Assembly (NCBI GenBank): GCA_905178155.1
Contig: CAJINV010000002.1
Location: 3,107,515-3,171,514 of the forward strand
Length of the DNA: 64,000 nucleotides
Origin: Amoebophrya sp. A120
Taxonomy: Eukaryota > Sar > Dinophyceae > Syndiniales > Amoebophryaceae
Direction of reading: 5' to 3'
The number at the start of each line of letters is the position of its first letter. Position 1 is the stretch's first letter. A model generated the notes under the pieces. The model saw only the letters and a program-made list of their open reading frames with translations. It made no database searches and was not told the DNA's origin. Below are positions 1 to 9,996 of this stretch, in pieces. Both the position numbers and the translations under genes were made by a program.

Positions 1-1
1 A

Positions 2-3000
2 CCTCAGCAGCAGCGCAGTCCGCGGGGACCCAGGGTTGAGGCCGATGCGGGTTGTTTTATGGTGTTCTCAAATCGGTTACCTTCTCAACTGTTACATGAA
101 TTTGTCATGCAGAACTACCATCATCATCCACAAGATCAAGCTGCTTCGCATGACAAATTTGTGAAGGGCTAAGCAGCACCTGAATCTGCGCGGGATTTGT
201 AATGCATTTTTTGCAAGCTTCCCCCTTTTGCTTTTGCCATTCTTGCATTACAGATTCATGTAACAGTTGGGAATGTAACGTTTGAGAACGCCATATGTTT
301 CGCGACCGCCATGTGGATCCGGTTTGCGGCGCTAGTGATCGGGGTCTTTTACTATCATGTGCAAAAGTATCGTACTCGTAGTAATCGCAGTCATGCATTA
401 CAGATCTCCCTCTTAACCTAAATCCGCATTACAAATTCCATTTTTCATGCTGATGGAATTTGTCATGTGATTTATACTAGTACGATGCTTTGCATTGCAT
501 ATTTACCTGATCATGGCGATCTCGGTGTTTACCAATTACCAGACGCACAAAGCCGACATCGACGCCGACCAGATGTACAATCCGGGCGGGAAGGATGCGT
601 ATCACACCAAAAAGTGTTCACGTTAATACGGAATTTCGCATGCAGAAATCAATGCATGAGAGATAATGATGCCCAAATTTGTATTGCATAGCATGCATGA
701 TAGCGAAAATTTGTCATGCATCACTGCCATGCCCCAAAACCGTTGAGTTAACGCTAACACTTTTTTGCTTGATAGTGCGCAAAAGCAGGCCATGCTCGGG
801 GTTGCACCCTTCGAACAGGCCGCGGGCGCTATGCATTGCAAATATAATATGTCTGGGTCTGGAAGAGTGTTGTAACTTGTCATGCTACATCTGGATCGTG
901 GAAAAATTTGTGTTGCATGAAGATTACCAAAAGAGGTCCACTTTTGAACAAGTTTAGAGGCAGTTTCTCATGCAGAAAAGGCATGATAGAGATCTCACAG
1001 AACCTGTCATGCTAGGCCGTCGTGCATGACAGACCGCGCGGGTCATGGAAAACCTGCATGACAAACCTAGCACTCTTCCAGACCCAGACTACATTTTTGC
1101 ATTTGATAGGCGCGGAGAAGAAACAAGAACAGCAGGAGGGGGAACAGCAGGAAAACGCGGAAGAGGCGGCCGCGGAGACCGGATCGGAGGAAGAAGAGGT
1201 CGAGGGCGAAGTAGAGACCGCGCCGGGGGAAGATGGACTACAGGAGGAAAACATTGCCGCTGAAGGAGAGGAAGCGAAGCTGGGAGAGGAAGTTGTAGAC
1301 GAAACGGGTGTATCAAATGCAAATATGTCTGGGTCTGGAAGATTCGGGGAGTTTGTCATGCGCATTCGTGCATGACCCAAGACACCTGTGATGCATGCTG
1401 TAGCATCACAGTTGTTCTCGCAAAGCCTTGTTAATGCCTATTCTGCATGAGAAATGCCCTCTCCGGGTGGCAAAAATTCCAGCCCCTTTTGCTGCTCAGG
1501 CAATACAGATTTTTCTATCATCGACAGTTAGCATCACAAATCCCATTCTTTCCAGACCCAGACATTTTTACAATCCATATGGTGCAGGAGCTGCTGGAGC
1601 CAGTACTACGCCGGAGGAACAGGCGGCAGCGGCGGAGGCTGCTGATGCTGCGGCTGCTGATGCTGCGACCACTGCAGCGACGTTGTCCCCGGCGGAAGAA
1701 GCAGCAGCCGCTGCTGCTGCGCAGGATGCTGCTGCGGCGGAAGACACTCGTGCCGCGGCGCAAGAGCTACTGGGCGCCAATCCTGCCGCTTCTTCCCCCG
1801 CTGGTGCAGCTGCCTCCTTCCTGGAAGATGATGAGCAGGTGGGAGATGAGCAAGCTGTTGTTGAGGAAGAGACTACGACTCCCGCAGGCGAGGACAATGA
1901 AGTTGAGGAAGTGGAGTATTCCCTGAAAATTAACCAGCCCCATCCAATTTGTCATGCAAAACATGTATAAAATTCTGTGTCTGTCATGCAAATCAAAAAG
2001 TGGTTGGGGATGGTTAATTTTCAGGCAATATGGAGCCGCCGGTGCACATCGAAACGAAGGATCATCTATGCACTGCAAAAGCGTTTATCGTACTCGTACA
2101 GTTACAATTGGAATTGCAGCCATGCAATACAAATGTCTTTCTTAAGACAATTCCGCACTACAAATTCAAATTATATTTCCCATGTTGGTGAGCAGATAAT
2201 TTGTGATCATGCGATTACTACTAGTACGAGCAGATTTGTGATGCAGCTTTGCAACGCATACCACCAAGAGCAGGACTATGCCACGGTGATTGAGTACACG
2301 GATGCCAAGGGCGCAAAACTGATGCAGAAGACCTTTTTCTTCCCGCCCGGGTACTTTCCCACAAGGGAGGCTTATAGCCCGCTCAGGTGTTACAATCTCA
2401 AACGTTACAATAGAATATAGAAATCTGTGATGCAAGAGTGCATGACCTAGCCAACTCTCATAGGATTGATTGCGCATGACAAGTTCCGGAGCCCGGAAGC
2501 CCACTACAGTCTGGCGATGGCGAAATTTGTATTGCAGAAAACGGAACGCTCTGCGAGTCTGTCATGCTCTGCTCATCACGCAATACAAAACCCAGACTCT
2601 ATTGTAACGTTTGAGATTGTAACGCTTGAGCAGGTCATAAGGCTGCCAAGGACTTTTTGCAGGGCAAGATGGACGAGATCAGCGGCGGGGACTCCGGACA
2701 CAAAGTCGTGAAACTCGACACGGTTCTACTCTACCGCCGCGTTTGGAACAACATCGAAGAGGGAAAGGACGGGAAACCGGCGACCAAGGTGAAAGAGTAC
2801 CGGGATCGAGTCTCGCAAATGGAGCGGATGATCACCCTGTTCGCCCGCGACCTCGTGCTTGCAGTGCTGTGGCTGGTATCAAACGCAAAAATGTCTGGGT
2901 CTGGAAGACTGCCAGGTTTGCCATGCATATTTTGCACAACCCATGATGCCTGTAATGCATGACCTAGCATCACAGATTTTAAAAGGGCCTTCTGATGCGT

Positions 3001-6000
3001 ATTCCGCATGAGAAACGCCGACTCCGCGTAGCACAAACTGAACTCTCTTGCTGGTCGTGCAATACAGATTTTTGTTACCCTCCAAAGACAGCATCACAGG
3101 TTGCAACCTTCCAGACCCAGAAACTTTTGCATTTGATAGCTGGTTCTGGCGTGCAGCACACGGAAACCGGTGGTCACGCTCATCGCCCTTACCCTCGTGT
3201 TATCAACTGTAAAAATCCCTGGATGTCTGGAAACTTGTGTTGCTGGTTGGCGTATCATGAGCCGGCCACAAGTGCTGGCTCAGCATGACAAGTTTCTGAG
3301 CTTCGAGGTGTAGCCTATTGTGCATGACAAACTGCGTTTCTGCATGACAAAAAAACGGGGCCCTTGGGTAACGTGCATGGCAGACTTTCGGGTCATGCTG
3401 GCAGAGCATGACAGACCTTCCATTCTTCCAGACCCAGACATTTTTAAAATCCATACGTGTTCGGTGTCGCGACCATGGTGCTCATGTACATTGGTCTGTG
3501 CACCGACCAGGTCGGGCCCTACCGCTTCGACCCGTCGGAAAGCGTATGCATTGCAAAACAACAACAAGTATCGTACTCGTACAAATGCATTACAAATTTC
3601 CGCAGCATGAGAAATGCGGAATTACCTTAAGAACAGGATTTGGAATGCATGACTGCAGTACAACGAGTATGATACTTTTGCACAGGATAAAGTGCTGGCT
3701 TGAACAAGACCGAAGCGGGTGCGACGGACACGACCCATCCGATACCAAATGCAAATATGTCTGGGTCTGGAAAAGTGCAACGTTTGTCATGCACGTTTTG
3801 CATGACGCATGAGGTCTGTGATGCATGCCCTAGCATCACAACTTCTGTGAGTTCTTTGCCATGCATTTTCCGCATGAGAAACTGCCTCTTGGGCTTCTCA
3901 AAAGTGTACAGCTTTATTGGTAATCATGCAACACAGATTTAGCATGACAAATTGCACTCTTGTTCCAGACCCAGACATGATTGCAATGCATACCCGAAAA
4001 CGGACGCCGATTTCCTCATGTGCGCGAAGCATCTGTTTGACGCCACCGAAGAACTGAACCTGGAGATCCAGAAAGCGCTGGCGGCAGATATGACCTGCTC
4101 AAACGTTACAATCTCAAACGTTACAATGGAGCCTGGATTATGTATTGCATGACGAGCATGACAGACTCGGACAGCATTCCGCTTTCTGCAATACAAATTT
4201 CGCCAGATTCTAATGCGGTTTGGGGCTCCGAAACTTGTCATGCGCAATCCTATGAGAATTGGCCAGATCTTGCACTTCTTGCATCACTGATTTCCACATT
4301 CTATTGTAACGTTTGAGATTGTTGTAACACCTGAGCAGGTTATAGCAGAAGGCAAAAAAGAAGAGAAAACTACCGACCAGGAGCCTGGAAAAGCTGCGGC
4401 GGAACAAGAGGCTGCATCCAACGAGGGTGCTGACGCCGCCGGCCAAGGGTCTGCAGGTGTAGAACCAGCAGCGGCGGCTGGTGATGGTCTTAGTGAAGAG
4501 CAAGCTGGTACAGTAGCGGTTGGCGATGGGACGCCGGCAGGAGCTGGTGCAGGGGAAGGAGCAGCTGCAGGAGATGAACAAGCAGCAGGCGACGCTGCGG
4601 CGGGGGACGTCGCCGCGGGTGGTGATGGAATTACGCCGGCAGAAGAAGCCGCTACCGTTACCGAAGCTGGCGGAGCTGGAGACGGGCTCACGGCGCAACA
4701 ACCAGCAGTGCAGCAGCAACCTGCAGGACCACAACCAGCGGCCTCCTTCGTCTCGAAAAAGGAGCACATCTTCACGGTGAATCAGCAGAAGCTCGTCATG
4801 GCGACCCGGCTCGGCAACGAAGCCTCCAAGATCGAATTGCACCAAGCCGATCGATATGCATTGCAAATGTATCGTACTAGTTGCAGTTAAATGAAATTTG
4901 TAATGCGGATTTGCCTCAGCGAAAATGCATATTAACAGCAAGCACTACGAGTACGATACTTTTGCACAGGATAATCGACGGAAGAAGACTGGAGTTGTGC
5001 TCCGACAGAGCGTCGGCGAGAACAAGAACTCGTTCCTTGGTGTCGACGTTTCTCAGAAGAAGAAAAAGCAACCACCAAGCAGTGCGGTGGAAAACGTCGG
5101 CGACCTGCTTACCGACACGGAGACAGGTGTTGCGGATGCTGGTGGGGAGAAGCTTGCTGACATCGCCCCACAAACGGTTGACGGCTCCGCACAACCTTCC
5201 GAGGGCGAAGAAGAACTGAGTGAAGCTGAAAAAGCCGCGATTCTTGCAGCTTCTGCTGGCGGTGTATGCATTGCAAAAGTATCGTACTAGTATGAATTGC
5301 ACTACAAATTTCCTCAGCATGAAAAATGGAATTTGTAGTGCGGATTTGCCTTTAAGAGAGAGATTTGTAATGCATGGCTGCAATTACTACGAGTGCGATA
5401 CTTTTGCACAGGATACGGCGCTGCTGGTGCATCTTCTGGATCCGGCTTGTCTGAGGCTGAAAAAGCTGCCATCCTCGCAGCTATCAAATGTAAAAATGTC
5501 TGGGTCTGGAAGAATGCAACTTGTCATGCTAAATCTGAAGCATGCAAAAATCTGTGTCGGATGATTACCAAAAGTCGTCCAGTTTTGACCAAGTCGGGAG
5601 GGAGTTTCTCATGCAGGATAGGCATGAGAGAGATCGCGCAAAATCTGCCATGCTAGGTCCTGCATTCCAGGCTTTATGGGTCATGGAAAAGCTGCATGAC
5701 AAATCGCGCATTCTTCCAGACCCAGACATTTTTACATTTGATAGCAGCCTCAGGTGAACAAGATGGGGTGCAAGAAAGTACGGACGGTTTGTCTGAAGCC
5801 GAAAAAGCTGCGCTCGGGGCTGCACAACAGGATCAGCAAGCTGGTGTTCTTGCGGATGGAGCAACCCCAACCTCGCCCGGAGGTGATCCTACAGAGTTGA
5901 AGATAGGAGACGAAGTGACAGATGCGGTTTACGACGGGGACCTGCCACAAGTCACCGTCGACGGGTATGGCGTGCTCAAACGTTACATTTTCAACTGTTA

Positions 6001-7804
6001 CATGAATTTGTAATCCAACAATGGCAAAAGTGAAAGGGGGGACCTTGCGCGTCTTGCATTACAGATTTGGCACAGATTGTAATGCTATTTAGCTTGTCGA
6101 AACCTTGTCATGCGAAGAAGCTTGATCGCGAGAAGCATGATAGTGATTCTGCATGACAAATTCATGTAACAGCTGAGAATGTAACGTTTGAGAGTCCCAT
6201 TACGGGGAATCTGCTTCGAAGGTCACCGCCTTTGCCCATCACGAACGTGTATGCATTGCAAAATTTCCGTCGTGGTCCTGCTGCAACACTAAATGCGGTA
6301 ATGATACAACGTGAACATGTAGCTGACGGGTCGTGTGTGATGCTGATGATGATGGTACGTATCTGCTGACTCCGCATGACAGAATCCATGATTTTTGATT
6401 GTCGTCCAAATAAAGTTTGTCATGCAATTACTGCTAGCATCGGATGCTTTTGCAATGCATAATGGGATCTGATCTCCAACATTGTCACCGAATTCCGCAC
6501 CAGTACCTACGCGCACCCGGATCTGGGTGACACGAGTGACGACGAGCAGATTTCCACTTTTCGGTATGATGAGATAAGATTGGTTTCTAGGAGTTGATCT
6601 TTTTTTTGTCATGCGTAAGGGTGCAACATGGGAACGAATTTTTTCATCTGTCATGCGGCGCAGAATAGATCGAAATCGTTTACATAGAAAATTTTTTATC
6701 ACAGGTTCTTTGTCTCCCTGCTCTTCGTCCTGTTCTCTCTGGTCGCCGTTTCCGCCGGTCTGTTTGTCTATGACAAGGAGGAGGAATGGGAGGCGCTGCC
6801 GTGCTTATGAGAGTGCACAACCCCCCCTGCCCCCCCTCATTTGTCATGTTGCAAAATGCTTAATTAAGAGCCTTGGCTCTTGGCACTGTTTGCATGACAA
6901 GTTTTGGCGGCCCAAATAGCACTACAGTCCTGTCAAATTTGTCATGCAAATCCTGTATTCTTGCTGACGCTTGTATTGCTGTTCATTCAATAGAAATGAG
7001 GGGGAGGCGGGGGGGTTTTGCACTTTCATAGTGCTGCGCAGAGTACTACTACGAACTGGACACCACCAACCCTATCAAATGCAAAAATGTCTGGGTCTGG
7101 AACATTCTAAACTTGTAATGCTGCCTGTCTCTGGATTCTAAAAAGATTTGTATTGCATGACCAGCAGAAGGACTCCAGTTTGTGCTACGCGGGGATGGCA
7201 TTTCTCATGCGGTAGAGGCATCACAAAGTCCTCTACAAATCTGTGATGCTAGGGCATGCATCACAGACATCACGAATCATTCAAAATAAGCATGACAAAC
7301 CTGGCAATCTTCCAGACCTAGACACTTTTGCAGTTGATAAACCCCAACAACGTGCAAATCATCAAGATCCCGGCCAAGGAATACGAGGCCCGAGGCACCA
7401 CGCGGTCCCCGACCAGCCCGGGCGCCGGGACGCAATATCAAACAAAAAAAGTTCGTCACACTCACCCATGTTGCGCATTTTTGCAATAAGAAACTTTCTG
7501 TCATGCGCAAAAATGCATCACAGCCAAACTGCAGAAGGGATGCCCCCAGTGTTTCTGCAATACAGGGGGCAGCTGTATTGCTAAAATTTGTAAAATGCAA
7601 AGCCTGCAAATTAGTGACTCTGAGTCTGATTGTGGCAAACTTTGTTCTCGCCATACGCAAGCAGGGGCTTCTTCTAGTAGTCAACGACAACCGACATCGA
7701 ATCGGCAACCGACGAATCCGCAGGTGGTCATGGGCGAACCAGTGCCGGTCGCGCAGCCGGGAGCTGGCTACGAGAGGGCCATGGCTGTGCAGCACTTTGT
7801 ATAA
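2..7804 (+). CDS. Multi-pass membrane protein, 5' end outside window, 21 introner elements
   Basis: The frame is open at the left edge and ends at TAA 7802-7804. Removing 21 elements (each with one 5-bp repeat copy) and one GT-AG intron (6564-6704) leaves 3012 nt, 1003 codons plus stop, with no internal stop that I found. Hydrophobic stretches suggest membrane segments: WIRFAALVIGVFYLIMAI near the start, LVLAVLWLVLACS and VVTLIALTLVFGVATMVLMY in the middle, and FFVSLLFVLFSLVAVSAGLF near the end. Between them lie acidic Ala/Glu-rich stretches, including three copies of a motif close to LSEAEKAAILAA, and a basic segment (RRKKTGVV). I do not recognise the family. Elements fill 4545 of 7804 bp. 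Function unknown; a surface or organelle membrane protein is only a guess. Confidence 0.72.
58..295. mobile_element. Introner element, family IE-3
   Basis: 238 bp, starts TATGGTGTTCTCAAA and ends in the inverted match GAGAACGCCATA. Direct repeat TGTTT at 53-57 and 296-300. Excision joins codons for GCFATAMW. Inverted relative to the copy at 10074. Confidence 0.9.
353..501. mobile_element. Introner element, family IE-2
   Basis: 149 bp, TIR built on GCAAAAGTATCGTACTCG. Direct repeat TTTAC at 348-352 and 502-506. Excision joins GVFY to LIMAIS inside the first membrane segment, so the hydrophobic helix exists only after splicing. Confidence 0.9.
600..774. mobile_element. Introner element, family IE-8 (single copy here)
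   Basis: 175 bp, starts TATCACACCAAAAAGTGTTC, ends ACACTTTTTTGCTTGATA. Flanks ATGCG (595-599) and GTGCG (775-779) differ at one base. Excision gives KDAQKQAM or KGAQKQAM depending on the copy retained. Confidence 0.8.
830..1108. mobile_element. Introner element, family IE-1
   Basis: 279 bp, ends with the family signature TCCAGACCCAGAC then TTTTTGCATTTGATA. Direct repeat GGCGC at 825-829 and 1109-1113. Excision joins AAGAEKKQ at the start of the acidic stretch. Confidence 0.9.
1311..1579. mobile_element. Introner element, family IE-1 (opposite orientation)
   Basis: 269 bp. The internal sequence follows the reverse complement of the 830 copy. Flanks GGGTG (1306-1310) and TGGTG (1580-1584); the difference is silent (ACG or ACT, Thr). 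Excision joins ETGAGAAG. Confidence 0.86.
1917..2030. mobile_element. Introner element, family IE-7 (shortest, single copy)
   Basis: 114 bp, starts TATTCCCTGAAAATTAACCA, ends TGGTTAATTTTCAGGCAATA. Direct repeat TGGAG at 1912-1916 and 2031-2035. Excision joins EEVEPPVH. Confidence 0.88.
2067..2260. mobile_element. Introner element, family IE-2
   Basis: 194 bp, starts TATGCACTGCAAAAG, ends GCAACGCATA. Flanks TCATC (2062-2066) and CCACC (2261-2265) differ at two bases, both silent: either copy encodes KDHQEQ after splicing. Confidence 0.8.
2373..2639. mobile_element. Introner element, family IE-4
   Basis: 267 bp, termini TATAGCCCGCTCAGG and CTTGAGCAGGTCATA, with an inner CTCAAACGTTACAAT repeat shared with IE-3. 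Direct repeat AGGCT at 2368-2372 and 2640-2644. Excision joins TREAAKDF. Confidence 0.9.
2877..3138. mobile_element. Introner element, family IE-1
   Basis: 262 bp. Direct repeat GCTGG at 2872-2876 and 3139-3143. Excision joins LWLVLACS within a predicted membrane helix. Here a GT-AG reading (intron starting 2876) would also stay in frame and would add one Leu. Confidence 0.9.
3201..3455. mobile_element. Introner element, family IE-1, internal subtype C
   Basis: 255 bp with a slightly degenerate left TIR (TATCAACTGTAAAAATCCC). Direct repeat CGTGT at 3196-3200 and 3456-3460. Excision joins LTLVFGVA in a membrane helix. Confidence 0.88.
3545..3689. mobile_element. Introner element, family IE-2
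   Basis: 145 bp. Flanks AAGCG (3540-3544) and AAGTG (3690-3694) differ at one silent base (AGC or AGT, Ser). Excision joins PSESAGLN. Confidence 0.86.
3743..3992. mobile_element. Introner element, family IE-1
   Basis: 250 bp, starts TACCAAATGC rather than TAT. Flanks TCCGA (3738-3742) and CCCGA (3993-3997); the difference is silent (CAT or CAC, His). Excision joins THPKTDAD. Confidence 0.84.
4089..4344. mobile_element. Introner element, family IE-4
   Basis: 256 bp, starts TATGACCTGCTCAAACGTTA, ends CTGAGCAGGTTATA. Direct repeat GCAGA at 4084-4088 and 4345-4349. Excision joins ALAAEGKK. Confidence 0.9.
4855..4973. mobile_element. Introner element, family IE-2 (short form)
   Basis: 119 bp, the shortest IE-2 copy, ending GCACAGGATA. 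Direct repeat ATCGA at 4850-4854 and 4974-4978. Excision joins QADRRKKT. Confidence 0.9.
5265..5415. mobile_element. Introner element, family IE-2
   Basis: 151 bp, TIRs with TATCGTACTAGT and inverse. Flanks CGGTG (5260-5264) and CGGCG (5416-5420); silent difference (GGT or GGC). It sits just after an LSEAEKAAILAA repeat of the host protein. Confidence 0.87.
5482..5743. mobile_element. Introner element, family IE-1
   Basis: 262 bp. Direct repeat GCAGC at 5477-5481 and 5744-5748. It interrupts the second LSEAEKAAILAA repeat at its last residues; excision joins AILAASGE. Confidence 0.9.
5966..6201. mobile_element. Introner element, family IE-3
   Basis: 236 bp, starts TATGGCGTGCTCAAACGTTA; the last base is T instead of A (CCCATT). 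Direct repeat ACGGG at 5961-5965 and 6202-6206. Excision joins VDGESASK. Confidence 0.88.
6250..6461. mobile_element. Introner element, family IE-2 (diverged)
   Basis: 212 bp, termini TATGCATTGCAAAA and GATGCTTTTGCAATGCATA with a degenerate interior. Flanks ACGTG (6245-6249) and ATGGG (6462-6466) match at 3 of 5. Excision gives HHEWDLI or HHERDLI. Confidence 0.75.
6564..6704 (+). other. GT-AG spliceosomal intron
   Basis: Starts GTATGATGAG and ends TTTTTTATCACAG. Splicing joins TTTCG to GTTCTTTGTC, giving TFRFFVSLLF. No TIR or direct repeat, but it holds TTTGTCATGC, the motif typical of the introner elements. Confidence 0.85.
6806..7030. mobile_element. Introner element, family IE-6
   Basis: 225 bp, starts TATGAGAGTGCACAACCCCC and ends GGTTTTGCACTTTCATA. 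Direct repeat GTGCT at 6801-6805 and 7031-7035. The C-rich and G-rich ends are complementary. Excision joins LPCCAEYY. Confidence 0.9.
7073..7339. mobile_element. Introner element, family IE-1
   Basis: 267 bp. Direct repeat AACCC at 7068-7072 and 7340-7344, so no boundary choice gives a GT donor. Excision joins TTNPNNVQ. Confidence 0.92.
7436..7655. mobile_element. Introner element, family IE-9 (single copy)
   Basis: 220 bp, starts TATCAAACAAAAAAAGTTCG and ends CAAACTTTGTTCTCGCCATA, an imperfect TIR. Direct repeat CGCAA at 7431-7435 and 7656-7660. Excision joins AGTQAGAS. Confidence 0.85.
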
Positions 7805-9996
7805 ATATTTTTTTTTTTGGCTGTCAATGCAAGTTTCAGTTTCTTACCCTCGATAGTTGTTCTTTCGTAGCTTGAAAACAAAAACTACATGCAACAGAAA
7901 ATGCTATTTTCACGCGACACGTTGCAACACAGATATGACTCTTGAAGCAGAAAATCAGTTTGACAAACTTCTACCCGTAGTTCACCATCGATATATGCCA
8001 TTCATGCAACACAAGAAAAACAAACATCAAACAGGAACCCGCGCCCGTCAGCGGACGGTCAAAGAAGTCCAAGCGCCAGGTGCTATCGGAATAGAAAATG
8101 ATTGCTAGCACCAGAGTTGAGTACAACAGTTTAATTTCTTGTCATTTCAGAGCAGGCGAGGCTTGAAAAAATAAAGTGCCTCAAGCATAACTTTTTCGCA
8201 TGACAAATCAGTTCATGTCGTGCAACTGTGCCAGCAGGCATTTTTTGGCATGATACCCTGTTGACGACCAGGTGGAGATCATCGGGTGAAGAAAAGTTAT
8301 CGATGGGTGAAAGCGATTACTTTTCAAAGGGACAGTGGCATCAATGTAGCATGCCTAAATCTAGAAGTTTCGAACGAGAGTGTGTTTATTAGCATCACAG
8401 ATTTGCTCCTTGTTTTTACAGTTTACACATCACAGTATCACAGTTGCTTGTCAGAGTTTCACGCAGCAGAAAATTTCACAGTTTAGAAAACCTTTAATGC
8501 ACAATGAGAGAGAATCAGACGACGAGAATCTGAATTTTTAATATTCATTTTCGAGTGGGAACGAACCAAACGCGGTAGCAACCAGCAGACCAAGACCTTC
8601 TTTTGACTTTTACAGCAGGAATAGCATTTCAGAATCTTTTGACTAACCTAGTTTGAATTTAACAACGTAACTTGAATCAGATTTCCAACTTGTAACAATA
8701 AATTGCATCAGAATCAGTTTTTGTCGAGAACGTAACAGAACCCTTGTTGAAACTAGCTACAATTTAACTTTTATTTGATTTGAACAATTTTACGCATATT
8801 ACTGTTTACCTGTTTGAGCATCTTCAACTAACGTACCGGAATTACGATTTACAATGTAGCCTTGTTTGTTTTGATTTTCAGCTTCTAACAGCGTTTCTAT
8901 CTTTGTTTGACTTTTAGCAGATTTACGAATTTTTTTGTTGCACGATGAACAAAAGTGGCGGGCTTCTATCACACTGAAAAGCGCAACAAGACTCCAACAC
9001 TTACACTAACGCGCCTCACTGTACAATATAACGAGGAGGAAACACTCCCATTGGACTAGACGCACTGCTGCAGCTGCCGTTACATCGGACCAGAGAAGCG
9101 ATTCATCCCACCGGCGTGCTGTAGTCACCGAGGAGCATCAGCACCCTGTTACGTCGACACACCAGCATCAGCAGCAGGTATCTTATCCTTCCCTGTGCCA
9201 TTTCGAAGAAAGTGAAGAACGGTGAAACGAAAGCGAAAGTAGCGGAGGTAGTTCGTTAGCAATGTCTGTCTACTGGGTCGTCTCTGAAGGCGTCGCAGCA
9301 ACATCGAATGAATTTTAAATGTAATACGCGGCTTCTCTATCGCGGGGGAATATGACTTCTAAAAAATCACAAAAAAAAACGTGCGCAAGTAGAACTGCCG
9401 ACCTGCCAGCTAGGTGATATTGTTCCTACGATTTCGTTCTCGGGTGGCGTACGCTTTCTAGTGTGTTTCGTTCAAGATAAGCACTGCATTCGTCACGTGC
9501 ATTCGTCACGTAAGTGCTAGCTGTACTCTTGAGCAGGACTCATCCCGTGATTAAGCGTCTTGTTCGTAACTGATCGTAACGGCTCATGGCAACATCGTCC
9601 TAGTAGTGCCTAAAAATTGCCTCTAATTCCGTCCGCTCCGTTCTCAACGTCGTTCAAATGAACCCTGTCGTGTACTTTCGTTTGTTGAGGTCCAAAACTG
9701 CCTTCGTTAAACTTCATTTCGACCGCCGCTGGTCGTCTTTTAAGAACATGAACATCGTGCACTATGATATTATTTTCACATTCACCCACAGATTTCTTTA
9801 CAACAGGAATTGCTGGTATTTATTGTGAACACCTTATTGACTCTAAGTAGAACCACGTTCTGTTTTGGTTGTTTACGTTGCATCTTTGCATCCCCATGAT
9901 CCACAAGCCGGAAAGTCGCCCCTTGTGCTAGAAAGGGCGTAGAAAACTGAACTCCGACCACTACATCTTCGAGCAGAATAACTATCACACACCAAC
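7805..9996. other. Intergenic stretch, no gene recognised
   Basis: About 2.2 kb, AT-richer than the exons, with only short ORFs lacking features. One GCATGACAAAT motif lies near 8200. It should contain the 3' UTR of the upstream gene and the promoter of the gene starting at 9997, but I see no specific signal. Confidence 0.6.

Noticed and set aside
7857-8486. Short + ORFs after the first gene
   Set aside because: Low-complexity or unremarkable, no motif, and no element insertions that would point to exons.
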